Position numbers and translations under genes: made by a program. Below, piece after piece: positions 1 to 11,726 of a DNA stretch of 64,000 nt (position 1 is the stretch's first letter; every line of letters begins with the position of its first letter). The notes below the pieces were generated by a model that was not told the origin of the DNA, made no database searches, and saw nothing but the letters and a program-made list of their open reading frames with translations. The stretch is from Eretmocerus hayati (Eukaryota; Arthropoda; Insecta; Hymenoptera; Aphelinidae), in the NCBI GenBank assembly GCA_029851415.1, contig CM056742.1:111850246-111914245 (forward strand), written 5' to 3'.

Positions 1-1075
1 TCCAAAATTATTTTGGTATTATACAATCCGGCTCCCTCTTTTTTCCAATCCACACAATTCTCAGGGACTTCCTCAGACAGAAAACGAAACCCTCTAGAGA
101 TAACGCAAAGCTATGAATTGAAGTTTTTGAATGCGTGTATTTCAAGAAAACCACTTGGATCTAACGGAAATTGACCATTTCGGAGCTATTCCAGACAATG
201 ACCTAATGCAAATATAGCTTCAGAACTCAATGACTCCCCATTTACCGGTTCAACGCTGAGGAATCTGGGAAGAACTGATGAGAATGATCGAGTATTTCAT
301 CTAATCGTGGAATCAGTATTGGAAATTTTGCTAAATCCGGAGTATTGTGAATCGTTTCGGAATCGATAATTTTTACAAATTTTTCGACGATGAGTCGGTG
401 GATGAAATCATTGAGTTTTCGATCTATGTACGTTGTTAGTCATCAGACCAGGCTATGAGATATTGTAACTTTGGAGAATCTCGATGTCTGGAAACACGGT
501 CCATATTATATGTATTTGATTTTTTTTTTGAAACATCATCGAAGAAGTAGAACTCTCGAAATACACATATCTAAAATCCTGAACGCATGATTCTGCGTAG
601 TTTCATGAGAAATCTGTTTTGAGAATAATAGAATTCTTATAAAAAAGATGACGAATTAGGAACAGACGGATTGAATGACACCCAGAAATTTCGTAGGGGA
701 ATCGAATCGGGGTATTTGAATCAGAGAGCAAGCTCTCTGCCACGTAGACCATCGCAATCTCTGATCTTTGATGGATTCCTATGCATTTTCGCAGTGAAAA
801 GACAACAGAGTCGGGAACAGAGATGGTCTTCTCTCTGGTCCTACTCAGAGTGAATCAGGGCTCAACGTTATGTCCATGAATTTTTCATAATTATCTAGTG
901 ACAGAGGAAAGATTCCAAAATCGTATTGTGAGGTGTTTTATATCTCAATGAGGATGTAGTTCATATCTTTCATAGGCTTCGAGAATATCGTTCGATTTGA
1001 ATTCAAATGGAAGGGAATTACCTTATTGAGCAGTGAGGATAAAGATATTCTACTTTTGAAATAAGATTTCGATTA
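1..1075. other. no gene recognised
   Basis: AT-rich sequence with only short open frames and no recognisable protein motif, RNA gene or repeat shared with the rest of the window. It ends at the TTAA that starts the next element. Confidence 0.5.
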
Positions 1076-1644
1076 TTAACACGTTCACTGCGACGGGTCC
1101 CACGGGTGGGACTCAATTTTGTTCGGGCTTCAGTCTGCAGCAAACGACGCACACAGTTGTATGAAACCCGATTTGCGAAACAATTATTCTCACCCTGAAA
1201 ACAAGCGATATCGGAAAGTTGCATAAAGGCAAATTGTAGGTTGTTTCACGTAGATTATGAATCTTTTTCCCAATTGGAGCCTCCGAGACTCATACGCTGC
1301 CGGCTAGCAAAAATGCACGAAAATCGCGGAAAAAACGCAGTTTTAGTGGTTCAACTTCATGGGGATGCATTTTACACACTTTTTTATGAGCACGAAAGTT
1401 GTTGCATTTTTCGATACAAATCGGATGATATGACCAGTTTTCCGTAAAACCGGATTTTTTGGTGTTTTTTGCCATTTTGGAGGGCTTTCAGTGGATATTT
1501 TGGAATTTGGACTACGGCAATCGAGAGAGCAGAATGTCGGATTATGTACTTGGGGAATTTGGAAAAAATTTTTTTGAGGTGATCTAGGGAGTCAGAATGG
1601 AGGAGAAACTGAAAATACAGAGGAAAACGGGTAATTCGTGAATT

Positions 1645-2165
1645 CTCGAGGTTAATCGCGAATGTGCCACCTCGTCCACAATGGGGATGCCTTTCTACAT
1701 CATCAATCAACTATTTGCCGTGTTCCAAGAGTGCGTAGATCACCTGCTGGACTCTGACACCGCTTATAGCGAGTCTTGGGGTTAGATCCCATGCAAAGCC
1801 TGTGAATCCGATCGAAATCATGAAATCTCGAGGTGTAATCGCGAATGTGCCACCTCGTCCACAATGGGGTTACCTTCTCACATCATCAACCAACTATTTG
1901 CCGTGTTTCAGAAGTATGTAGATACACTTGCTGAACTCTGAGACCGGTTATAGCGAGTCTTGGGGTTAGATTCCATGCAAAGCCTGTGAATCCGATCGAA
2001 ATCATGAAATCTCGAGGTGTAATCGCGAATGTGCCACCTCGTCCACAATGGGGTTACCTTTCTACATCATCAAACAATTATTCGCCGTGTTGCAGGAGTG
2101 CGGAGATACACCTGCTGGACTCTGAGAGTTTTGGGGCCAGAGTCAATGTACAACCCGGCAAATCC
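1645..2165. repeat. tandem repeat near 183 bp, left arm of A
   Basis: Three units begin with CTCGAG at 1645, 1827 and 2011, spaced 182 and 184 bp; the last is truncated. Each contains AATCGCGAATGTGCCACCTC, a shared ACATCATCAA block and a CTGGACTCTGA-like block. The units are close to but not identical with one another. Confidence 0.85.
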
Positions 2166-5100
2166 GATGAAGAGCATGAATTCAATCTTGGGACTTTCTT
2201 TCCGTAGCACTCACTAGACCAAAATTCCACACACTTGTCCCTTCTCCAATTTTTTTTATGTAGAATGAAGAATGTGGGCGTGGATCAAAAAAATACTTGA
2301 TGCTTAAGGAGTTTGATAATAATCCAATCGACCGACCCAATCCTCGAATTGAGAGTGAAAAACGTCGATGCTCGGATGTTCATTGTGTTGAAACCGAATG
2401 ACCCAATCTTCGACCTTGCATTCACTGCAGATCACAGAAAAATCAGTTGGTTTTATAGCAAAAAAGGGGACCAAGGGTGTAGGGATAGTTCAGGGTCTTC
2501 TGTCCCCATCATTTAGCACATCAAATTTCACTCCTCATTACCCGAAAGAAAATACTTCTCAACTCACTGGCAGGGATCTCGCAATTTTCAGTTGGGTTCA
2601 CAAAAAAAGATCACCGTGGATTTTCCTTTCACATGAATATTGATTCGTTCAGCGAAATGTCAACATACAGGTATTCATGATTCCATAGATGATCACAAAT
2701 TTTGGATACATTCATGGTTGGTTTAAGCAACATCTGCAACATGCCCAAGTACGTAACCAACAGGTACAATTCTCAAATAGTAAGGCATTGGAAACAAGGT
2801 TTATGTGACAGACTTGGGCACCATCGAGAATTGAGATTCAAATCGAAAGTCCAAATGAAAGTTATTCTATCAAAAAAACTCTCTAGATTTGAGTGGCAAT
2901 GGCCAGAAATAGCCAGAAGATCTGTGTAATCCCCCACAAACTCTTCAAAAGTCAACGGCCATCTGTGAAAATTTTCCCAACTTAGATAAATATGGTTCGA
3001 AGGAATATTAGTTACCATTTCCAAGTTTCCGAGGCCTGCTAATTATATGTTAGGTGCCAGCGCTCAATTGTTCATCTCTGTGGTATACCGCTGGTACTCT
3101 TCCTCTACTTCTTACTAAAGAAAGTTTCTAGTCAGTAAATTGTCAGCTGATTCACATCAAATAAGATGGACTAGGTGGTTGAGCATGGTGAACGAGCCCT
3201 GGTCGGGTATGGACCGCGAGGAATTTTACCCGAGTTTCCAACACCTGAGTGAGGAGAGGAAGGATCTTCGAGTACCAAGGTCGACCCAATTTTTCTGGGC
3301 TCCCTAAATCCCTCTGAAATACGCTAAAAATCAATCATTCTCTCAATGAGTCGCATTCGAACGCAACTCAGTGAATCTTCCTGTACTTTTCTTCGTCTAC
3401 CTTTGAAACAATGGCAACTGAAGGGAGAATATTTGCGCTGCGAGAACTTTTAACTTGGTACCCAAAAAAAATTCAATCTCAAAAACCACGTCCGAGATGA
3501 AGGGTCATTTTTAGCCTCTTTGTACTCGTTTAGAATGGACGCTGCGCGTACACGGAGGAACGTATGAGTCAGATTACGAATAGAGCTATGTAGTTCCACT
3601 GATTTTGGCCAACTTATTATGCTGATGTTTTTGAGCCTCGAGGAGGTGTTTACAACAAGTGATGTTGGGCAATATGACGGCATCCCGCTCTGTAGTCTAA
3701 TCAACAGGCTCGTGCTTTTCTTCTAATTCATTCTTGACCGCCAAAGTCGTCGGCATCATCATCGCCTAGTTTGAACGAGTAGGGAACCATAGCTCTATCC
3801 GTAACCTGGTACGAATTGAGTCAAAACTTCGTAGCCTCATGTAATCCGATGTACCGATACGCGCAGCATCCATCTCGAATAAGTACAGAGAGGCCAAAAA
3901 TGACCCTTCATTCCGGGCGTGGTTTTTGAGATTGAATTTCTTTTGGGTAACAAATTAAAAGTTCTCGGGGCGCAAATATTTTTTCTTCGGTTGCCACTGT
4001 TTCAAAAATATACTGAGAAAAATCCAGGAAGATTCACTGAGGTGCGTTCAAATGCGACTCAATGAAAGGATGATTGATTTTGAACGTATTTCAGAGGGTT
4101 TTGAGGGAGCCCGGAAAAATTGGGTCGACCTTGGGACTCGAAGATCCTTCCTCCCCTCACTCAGGTGTTGGAAACTGGGGTAAAATTCCTCAGGGTCCAT
4201 ACCTGACCGGGGCTCGTTCACCATGCTTGAACACTTAGTCCATCGAATTTGATGCGAATCTGCTGACAATACACTGACTAGAAACTTTCTTTAGTAAGAA
4301 GTAGAGGAAGAGTACCAGCGGTATACCATAGAGATGAACAATTGGGCGCTGGCACCTAACATATGATTAGCAGGCCTCGCAGACTTGCGAATGGTAACTA
4401 ATATTCCCTCGAACCATATTTATCTAGGTTGGGAAAATTTTCACACATGGCCGTTGACTTTTGAAGAGTTTGTGGGGGATTACACAGATCTTCTGGCTAT
4501 TTCTGGCCATTGCCACCCAAATCTAGACAGTGTTTTTGATAGAATAACTTTCATTTGGACTTCCGACTCTCGTCTTGATTCTCGATGGTGCCCAAGTCTA
4601 TCACATGAACCTTGTTTCCAGTGCCTTACCATTTGAGCATTGTACCTGTTGGTTACGTACTTGGGCATGTTGCAGATGTTGCTTGAGCCAACCATGAATG
4701 TATCCAAAATTTGTGATCATCTATGGAATCATGAATATCTGTATGTTGGAATTTTGCTGAACAAATCAATATTTATGTGGAAGGAAAATCCATGGTGATC
4801 CTTTTTTTGAGAACCCAACTGAAAATTGCGAGCTCCCTGCCAGTAAGTTGAGGAGTATTTCCATTTGGGTAATGAGGAGTGAAATTTGATGTGATAAATA
4901 ATGGGAACAGAAGACCCTGAACTATCCCTACACCCTTGGTCCCCTTGTTTGCTATGGGACCAACTGATTTTTCTGTGATCTACAGTGGAAGCAAGGTCGG
5001 AGATTGGGACATTCGGTTTCAACACAATGAACATCCGAGCACCAACGTTTTTCATTCTCAATTCGAGGATTGGGTCGGTCGATTGGATTATTATCAACCT

Positions 5101-5224
5101 CCTCAAGAATCAAGTATTTTCTTGATCCACTCCCACATTCTTCATTCTACATAAAAAAAATTGGAGAAGGGACAAGTGTGTGGAGTTTTGGTCTAGTGAG
5201 TGCTACGGAAAGAAAGTCCCAAGA

Positions 5225-5775
5225 TTGAATTCATGCTCTTCATCGGATTTGCCGGGCTGTACATTGACTCGGGCCCCAAAACTCTCAAGAGTCCAGCAGA
5301 TGTATCTACGCACTCCTGCAACACGGCGAATAATTGCTTGATGATGTAGAAAGGTAACCCCATTGTGATCGAGGTGGTACATTCGCGATTACACGTCGAG
5401 ATTTCGTGATTGCGATCGGATTCATACAGCTTTGCACGCACTCTGACCCCAAGACTCGCTATAACCGCTCTGAGAGTCCAGCAGGTGTATCTACGCACTT
5501 TTGATACACGGCAAATAGTTGGTTGATGATGTAGAAAGGTATCCCTATCGTGATCGAGGTGGCACATTCGCGATTACACCTCGAGATTTCATGATTTCGA
5601 TCGGATTCACAGGGCACTGCACGGACTCTGACCCCCAGACTCGCTATAACGGGTCTCAGAGTCCAACAGTGTATCTACGCACTTCTGGAACACGACAAAT
5701 AGTTGATTCATGATATAGAAAGGTAACCCCGTTGTGATCGAGGTGGCGCATTCGCGATTACACCTCGAGAGTTCA
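5225..5775. repeat. tandem repeat near 183 bp, right arm of A
   Basis: The inverted counterpart of the left-arm array, again about three units (TCGAG marks near 5398, 5580 and 5762). GAGGTGGCACATTCGCGATT recurs once per unit. Matching unit number in both arms suggests the array existed before the palindrome formed, or is kept alike by gene conversion. Confidence 0.8.
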
Positions 5776-7173
5776 CGAATCACCCGTTTTCCCCTGTTTC
5801 TTCCAGTTTTTCCTCTATTTTCACTTCCTAGATTACCCCCAAACATTTTTTTCCAAAGTCCTTAAGTACGTAATCCGACGCACTGCTCTCTCGATTGTCG
5901 TAGTCCAAATCCCAAAATATCCACTAAAAGCCCTCCGAAATGAGAAAAAAAAACACCAAAAAATTCGGTTTTACGAAGAACTGGTCATATCATCCAATTT
6001 GTATGAAAAAATGCAACAAATTTTGTCCTTATAAAAATTTGTGTAAAATAAATCCCCATCAAGTTTAACTACAAAAACTGCGTTTTTCCAAGATCTTCGC
6101 GCATTTTTGCTAGCCGGCAGCGTATGAGTTTCGGAGGCTCGAATTAGGAAAAAGATTCATCATCTACGTGAAAAAACCTACAATTTCCCTTCTTGCAACT
6201 TTCCGATATCGCTTGTTTTCAGGGTGAAAATAATTGTGTCGCAAATCGGGTTTCATACAACTGTGTGCGACGTAGACACAATCAAATGGCTCATGTTGTA
6301 TTTTGTCTCGTTATATATAATGCCACGAACATATGTGAACGCCAGGTTTAGTATCCGGCTTGATTTGTACAAGTTACTCGATGAAAACCCAGTTTTCGCG
6401 AAAATTCCGATGAATATCACAAAAATAGCCAGTAAAATGTGAATTCATCAAGTCCCTTCGGATTTTTCCACAACCTATCTTTGCTCATTCGAAAACTCAT
6501 ATCAAAAACTTCAAAATTAGTCTACGAACGCATCATTTGAGTGACATGAAGCCGAGTAATCAGAAATTCAGATGGCAAAACCAAACCAACGTGAGGTGAG
6601 CCGACTGAATGGTTGACGCTGTAATTGCATTTTCTCTCTCCTCAATCTGTTTCATCTCTGTGTGTACGAAGAACATTTTGCATTCAATGATTTGAAGAAT
6701 ACGTCGAGTAAGAGCTTTACTATCTAATGGATTCAGAAGAGTAGAAAATTATACTTGCGTAGATTACAATCGCGCTCCGCGGTTCATACCAGTCAAAAAC
6801 TCACATCCCAGGTCTTGCTGGCAAATCACCCTAATGATACTAAGGAATCAACGAATAGTCCCGAAAGGCCCAATTATACATATGCGGATCACTCATTCTT
6901 GTAGTTCGATCATTCACACCGTCCCCCATTACACGATAGAAATATTCGCGGGTTTCACCGGTGGGATCCGTCGCACTAAAAAGAGTCGATCTCAACTAAA
7001 TACCTCGGGTTCCACCAGTGGGACCCGCATAAATTCGTATAGATCTCGTAAATAGATGTCAAACTGATAACATTTGAAAAAGTTTGACTTTTATAGGTGC
7101 AAACTCACGGGTTTGTACTCTCTCGCACTCTGAGACGGGATGCCGGTTTTCACCGTCGCAGTGAACATATTGA

Positions 7174-7700
7174 AAAAATTATGCTATGGATAAAAGCACT
7201 CCCTGTCACGTCATTTTTTGCCTCACCCTTCCCTTGCGATAAACATAAACAACCAAATCATCACCTTCTCAGATTGCCGGGAATAACTGAACTGGCGGCT
7301 CCGGTGCGGCTCTCGAACGAGCGACAGGGATGCGAGTATTTTATCACGTTCGAAAAGAATTCCCTATCGCCAAGAGTACACCAATTCCGACACATATTGT
7401 ATTCTAGTCATGTGAAGCATGATTAGCCAAGTTTCTCAGGAAATTAAAAAAGACACAAGTCGTGAACTCAAAAACTTGAAAGACTAGTCATTAAAAACCT
7501 TCCATAATCTACTTCTCCCTTCTCGGAAAATGTACTTCTCCTTGGTCATTAACATTCTGAAATAGCACAAATTGGATGATAGATTCAACCAAGATCAAAA
7601 AGACAATGCAATTTTTTTCTGAATGCAAGTATACACTATCAGGAACGAAGATATAATGTAGTTATTCTTCATCTATCATCAAAAATGTGTGAGTTGTAGA
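7174..7700. other. no gene recognised
   Basis: Unique-looking sequence between the TTAA element and the host exon. It may hold the 3' flank or a downstream intron of the minus-strand gene. I see no motif in it. Confidence 0.4.
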
Positions 7701-7703
7701 ATT

Positions 7704-8568
7704 TTAGGAAGTGAGAATTGAACCTGTGTATTTGCTGCATCCAGGACTGGGGTCAAGAACATCTTGAGCCAGTCCATCATTTTCAAGGAAGCCCAAGCAC
7801 TCATTACCGGAGTCATGTGAAAATAAGTTGGGGTGGCTTGTATTGTTTGCATTTCCTGATTCTCCATCAAGAATTATGCTATCTAAATTGTTATTAGGAT
7901 CATTGTTGTTTTCTTCTAATATTTCCGAAGCTCCTGCTGGGCTTGATATACTGGAATCTCCCTCTAACAGATTTGTAGTAGTTTTCACTGGTTCTTTCAA
8001 CAGAGATAGAAAATCTATTAATGGAGGAGCACATCCGGATTTTCTCAAACCACCAGAACTCATATTCCAATCATCAGTGAGATTCTTGAAAGGTTCAGAG
8101 TCACTCAAGTCGAGGAAATCATTGTCTCCTCCACTCAGATAAACTTCTGCTTCAGATGAGTTTGATTCACTTCCCTCATCCTTTTCTATTTTCTCAACAA
8201 TGCTTTTCTCGATCACGACTGATCCATCTGATTCTGGTGAATTGTTTGTTAAATCTATAAATGGATGTATTTTCTTAGGAACTTCAACTTCAACTATGCT
8301 ATCACCATCGTTTGACTTTGCATCATTTGATATCTCTGAAGATTGGTCTTTCTGGTTCAAATATCCTCCAATATCATGAAACTTTTGGTCCTCTAACATT
8401 CCCATGACTATCTCTATACTTCTTTCTGACCCGTATCGAGGATGCAAGTTCTCCAATAAATCAAAAACTGCATTTTCTTCAAAGGGAAGATCTCCAAATG
8501 TTTCGCAATTTCTTCTAACCCTCTCAAGATCATCAAATATTTGATCGTACATGTTTTTACCATTAATC
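7704..8568 (-). CDS. internal exon of a host gene: acidic protein with SUMO-binding-like motifs
   Basis: A minus-strand open frame of about 288 codons, much the longest non-transposon frame in the window. It is preceded by a good splice acceptor (pyrimidine tract then TTTGCTTTCAG at 8569-8580), and the frame stays open from that AG, so it is likely an internal exon rather than starting at the ATG at 8552. The first 70 residues (FDDLERVRRNCETFGDLP through ENLHPRYGSERSIEIV) look helical and CUE/UBA-like. The rest is acidic and Ser/Asn-rich. HPFIDLTNNSPES and DFLDLSDSEP fit SUMO-interacting motifs: a hydrophobic core with D-L-T/S followed by acidic or Ser residues. A possible donor CAG/GTTCAA lies at 7722-7726, just before the stop. 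An RNF216-type ubiquitin ligase N-terminus is one guess, not shown by the sequence; the family is unproven. Confidence 0.65.
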
Positions 8569-8580
8569 CTGAAAGCAAAA

Positions 8581-9257
8581 CAAAGAGGTGTGTGGAAAAT
8601 TCTCTTATGACTTCAGCTTGGAGAATCAACAATCAAATATAAAAAGTGAGAAATGGATGGTTGTCTTCTACCCTTGTGAGTGAGCAGTTATACAAACTCC
8701 TGACTAATCTTCACACCCCAATCAATTCATGTCAAAGCTAAAATTATCTTGAATGATGTTTTCAAGATAATGAATTAAAAGTATAGAAAAAAGAATGGTG
8801 AGTTCATATCCGTATCACAACTAATCAAAGTTTTCCATCCTTGCAAGATCCAGATGGATTTAGAGATTTTAGTGCGCTGATCAGAATTCAATATTCAAGA
8901 TCAGTGAGAAAATTTCATTATAAAATTTTTCTGAACAGTGAAACTATCAAGTACTGTTTGATAACCCATACAATATACTTCTCCGAAATTTTCAATGAAT
9001 GAACAACAAACTAAGGACATATCTGAGTGAATATCCGTTCAGACTCATCAAACATGCGTGTATTAATTATAGGTAACCCTTATCAAAATTCAATCCAAAG
9101 TTCAATCATTTGAGAACTTTTGACTAATGAAATCCATTCATTGCATTTATTGAGATATCAAGAATCAGAGAGCGTTAAGAAATATTCGAAGTGGAAAGCT
9201 AGTATTACGGGATTTGTACATTTCACCATTCTGTATAGTGTCACGTTGGAAATCGTG
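8581..9257. other. likely intron or upstream flank of the host gene; no other gene seen
   Basis: AT-rich sequence upstream (on the minus strand) of the splice acceptor at 8569. No convincing upstream exon or promoter is visible before the SINE at 9258. Confidence 0.4.
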
Positions 9258-9475
9258 GGAAGTCGATAGACTCATGAAAAAGTAAGTGATCGATTTTACA
9301 TGGAAACCGCGGAGATTCGAACCCCGGACCTTCGACACGGAAACCAAGAGTCCTAACCACTGGACCACGACCGCCTCTTCTTCCGTTGTCTTATAGACTG
9401 ACAACTCCGGAGACAGAATCCGAAGATGCCCGCGTTGCACTTATTCGAGACTCGGCGCGTAGTGACGTACGTCAC
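9258..9475 (-). mobile_element. tRNA-derived SINE, copy 1
   Basis: Read on the minus strand it has a box A-like TGGTCCAGTGGTTAGGA (9351-9367) and a box B GGTTCGAATCTC (9312-9323), the spacing of an internal Pol III promoter. The D arm (GTCC/GGAC) and T arm (CGGGG/CTCCG) can pair; the acceptor stem cannot, so it is not a working tRNA gene. The same 218 bp recurs at 17771-17988 in the same orientation. The 5' end carries the palindrome GTGACGTACGTCAC in both copies. The 3' tail includes TACTTTTTCATGAGTC. Confidence 0.85.
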
Positions 9476-9626
9476 ACCAGAAGGGGAAAGGGGATCTACG
9501 AGTGTCCCACTCGTGTCGGTGTCTTCCTTATCATTATGAAAGAGTGGTCAGTTAGCGCGAATAAGTCCCACAAACAGGGCGCGTCATTACCATACATCAC
9601 TTCGCACGGACACTCACGAGGAGAGC

Positions 9627-9820
9627 ACTAACCTTGCGGTCCTGGATCTTGACGAAACTTTGAGAATCTTCTTGTTTTGGTGAGAAATTAAGGTACCCAG
9701 AAGGGGTTCGTCCAATAGGGCTCCTATCCTGAGGTACAGCCATGGAGGTTAGCATTGTCGGTATATCTATACTTGTGTCATTTAAACATGGGCCTATTAG
9801 ATTAGATTAGATTAGATTTA
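9627..9820 (+). repeat. retroelement 3'-end fragment with (ATTAG)n tail
   Basis: About 150 bp that recurs inverted at 17460-17605 (shared core TGAGAATCTTCTTGTTTTGG). Here it ends in repeated GATTA units at 9799-9818, as many LINE 3' ends do. No coding part is attached. Assignment to a LINE 3' UTR is inferred from the tail only. Confidence 0.45.
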
Positions 9821-9888
9821 TTGGAGAATTGTATGAGAGTAACTACCCATTACAATGTATCAGGACATCCCTTTACATCTGATATTAT

Positions 9889-10767
9889 TAGGGATGCCGC
9901 GAGACGAGATTAGACGAGGGATTGGGGATTATCGTCTCGCTCTCGAAAAAATTAAAAATTCTGGTTATCGTCTCGTTATCGTCTCGTCTCGTCTCGTTAT
10001 CGAGCGAGACTCTCGACGAGAGTTGTTAAAAAATGATGATATATCATTACTTCTCCGCTTCATATGCGCTAAATAGCCAACAAGTGATTGTAATACCACA
10101 ACTCAAATTAAAACTCAGAAATCCAAAAACTTGTTGAATCTGGAATATCTATGGTTTAAGACTGATACGCCTGAGTCCCTAAGTTTGAAGAAAGAGATAA
10201 ATGAGTATTTGAGAGCTGCCAGAGCTACTGAAGGAACAACGGACATCCTTTTATCATGGAAGGACCACTCATACACGTATCCATCACTAAGCCGAATAAG
10301 TCGCTGGAGATATCTTGAACATAAAAGCTATGTCAGTGCCAGTCGAACGCGCTTTTTCTAATGTCTTATTGATAATGACTTATTCAAGAAATCGGCTGAG
10401 CCATCAGAGTGTCAGAGCATCCTTATGTCTAAATTCATGGATGAAATCGAATTTAAAAGCGGCCATTCGTAAAGTTGATATATAGGAAAAATGTTGAGTG
10501 TTTTCGCTTCAAAACAAATATTCCCGTCGTTTGTCAGAAAGAGAATCGAACAAATATTTTATTTTGATCGAATAAATATGATGGAATATGATGAGCTACA
10601 ATTTAGAGTGTTTTTTGTCGATATCTCGACGAGAGCCTCGGCAAGGACAAAAGTTTTTATCGTCTCGAGCGATAAATTACTGATAACCTCTCGCCTCGAT
10701 CTCGTCTCGCCATTGCGAGACGAGATCAAGACGAGAGCGAGAAATCTCGAAAATCGCGGCATCCCTA
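9889..10767 (+). mobile_element. hAT element, 879-bp copy 1
   Basis: The ends are TAGGGATGCCGCGA inverted, flanked by a perfect 8-bp duplication GATATTAT (9881-9888 and 10768-10775), the duplication length of hAT transposons. Sub-terminal DNA is rich in GAGACGAGA/TCTCGTCTC motifs that can pair end to end. Inside lies only the C-terminal part of a transposase. Its twin at 30386-31264 has exactly the same length and differs at few bases. Confidence 0.95.
10131..10485 (+). pseudogene. hAT transposase C-terminal fragment, frameshifted
   Basis: The first frame (10131-10361) is followed, after a frameshift near 10330, by PVERAFSNVLL and SRNRLSHQSVRASLCLNSW, ending at a TAG at 10483. These match the hAT dimerisation region near the transposase C-terminus (P-x-E-R-x-F-S and the R-x-x-L motif). 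The catalytic part is missing, so the copy could move only with a transposase supplied from elsewhere. The same frameshift is present in copy 2. Confidence 0.85.
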
Positions 10768-10984
10768 GATATTATTGAGCTAAGAGGAAACATAATAAGT
10801 ATTCTTTGGAATCTTAAACTTGAGGAAATCGAAAGGGAGAAGAAAAGAATGATTTGAATCATAAGAAAATATTTCAAAACGAGGAACAGAAGCGAATGAC
10901 CCCCCCCCCCAAATCGAATACAAGATCGTGTCAGAAAGGGTAAAGGAAACCAAGCCATGCTGTAATACAGATTTGGATATCGCT

Positions 10985-11640
10985 GTTGAGTTGAAAGTGC
11001 GTAGTATTCATTGGGTATAAAAGACCGTTTTTTCGAGATTCCACTCAAAAAGTACAAAAGTTTGGCTGCTTTACGAACGTCTGGTTCAGCAAGAATTGTG
11101 AGGAGGCCAGCGTTGTCGAGAAATTTAATTCTAGAACTATTGAATGCTGGGCATTCCGTGAGAATATGCAGCAGTGATTCTTTCACATCGTAATTGCATA
11201 AGCTACAGATTTTCATTACTTCAATTCTGTAAGGAATCTTGCTGATTAAGGAACTCAAAGAAAAATTCCCGGCTAGACGACAGGTTGCGAAGGCTCTGAT
11301 GTAAGGCAATGGCAGGGCGTACGCCAGGTAGGGCTCGCATGATGGAGAGTTTAAATCCTAGTACTCTTTGTAGAATGTGTTGTAGCTGGATTGCTTAGCT
11401 CTTTCGACATCAATAGCGAAGCTTGAGTTTTTTATGGCTGCTTCGATGACTGGAATTGCTATTCTGATCATTTCTGGGTCTTCGTGTTCGAATAGATAGC
11501 TGTGGTCAATTGTTTCTGAGATTTTCTTCAACTGAGCTACCCAGTTGCGTTTAAAATTGGCGCTGTTAGAGTGGATTTGTAGTTGTAGTCTTTCATACAT
11601 CATCCTAGGGTATCTGCTAGTATCCATCTCAAGCAATTTA
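10985..11640 (-). pseudogene. LINE 1 ORF2 C-terminal domain
   Basis: The frames at 11358-11636 and 10985-11309 carry the region after the reverse transcriptase. It ends in a zinc knuckle C-x2-C-x9-H-x4-C (CSLC...H...C near 11140-11205), which in LINEs is thought to help bind template RNA or target DNA. SRYPRMMYERLQ aligns with NRYPRQMYELLR of LINE 2. A frameshift separates the two pieces. Confidence 0.75.
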
Positions 11641-11726
11641 ATCCAGAATTTTAGCGCTCGTTTTACTATTCGAATGCCCAGTCTGGCGCTTCCAGTCTCG
11701 AGCCTGATCAGATAGTTGGGTGTGCA

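Larger units (their letters stand above)
1149..6268. mobile_element. 5.1-kb foldback palindrome A
   Basis: An almost complete palindrome centred near 3.7 kb, with arms of about 2.4 kb and a spacer near 3.61-3.78 kb. Outermost arms match: GCACACAGTTGTATGAAA at 1149 returns inverted at the right end, followed inward by matching blocks around CCTGAAAAC, CATACGCTG and CGGCTAGC. GAC stands next to both ends (1146-1148 and 6269-6271). Each arm contains three units of a repeat near 183 bp. Ends and arm sequence match palindrome B at 52 kb. No transposase is visible; paired open frames such as 2313-2643 and 4729-5106 are mirror images of each other and are not taken as genes. Confidence 0.85.
1080..7169. 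mobile_element. TTAA-flanked piggyBac-like element, split by palindrome A
   Basis: The left end reads TTAA then CACGTTCACTGCGACGG (TTAA at 1076-1079). The right end, read on the other strand, is TATGTTCACTGCGACGG next to TTGA (7170-7173), a one-base change from TTAA. Short TIRs with a TTAA duplication are the hallmark of piggyBac-type elements. Just inside the left end is GGGTCCCACGGGTGGGAC; near 6960-7030 are two similar GGTTYCACCRGTGGGAYCCG motifs. Without palindrome A the element would be about 970 bp, so it is probably a non-autonomous copy. No transposase motif is visible in the 6270-7169 part. Confidence 0.6.

Noticed and set aside
2313..5106. Pairs of 60-125-codon frames in 2.3-5.1 kb
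   Set aside because: Mirror images of one another in palindrome A (for example 2773-3024 and 4385-4636), with no protein motif.
9258..9475. A working tRNA gene
   Set aside because: The acceptor stem does not pair, the anticodon arm is irregular, and the same sequence with a tail recurs at 17771 as a SINE.
10677..10985. Downstream tail of the 210-codon frame ending at 10677
   Set aside because: It runs past the LINE zinc knuckle through the poly-C-bearing 3' UTR into the hAT element, so this tail is not coding.
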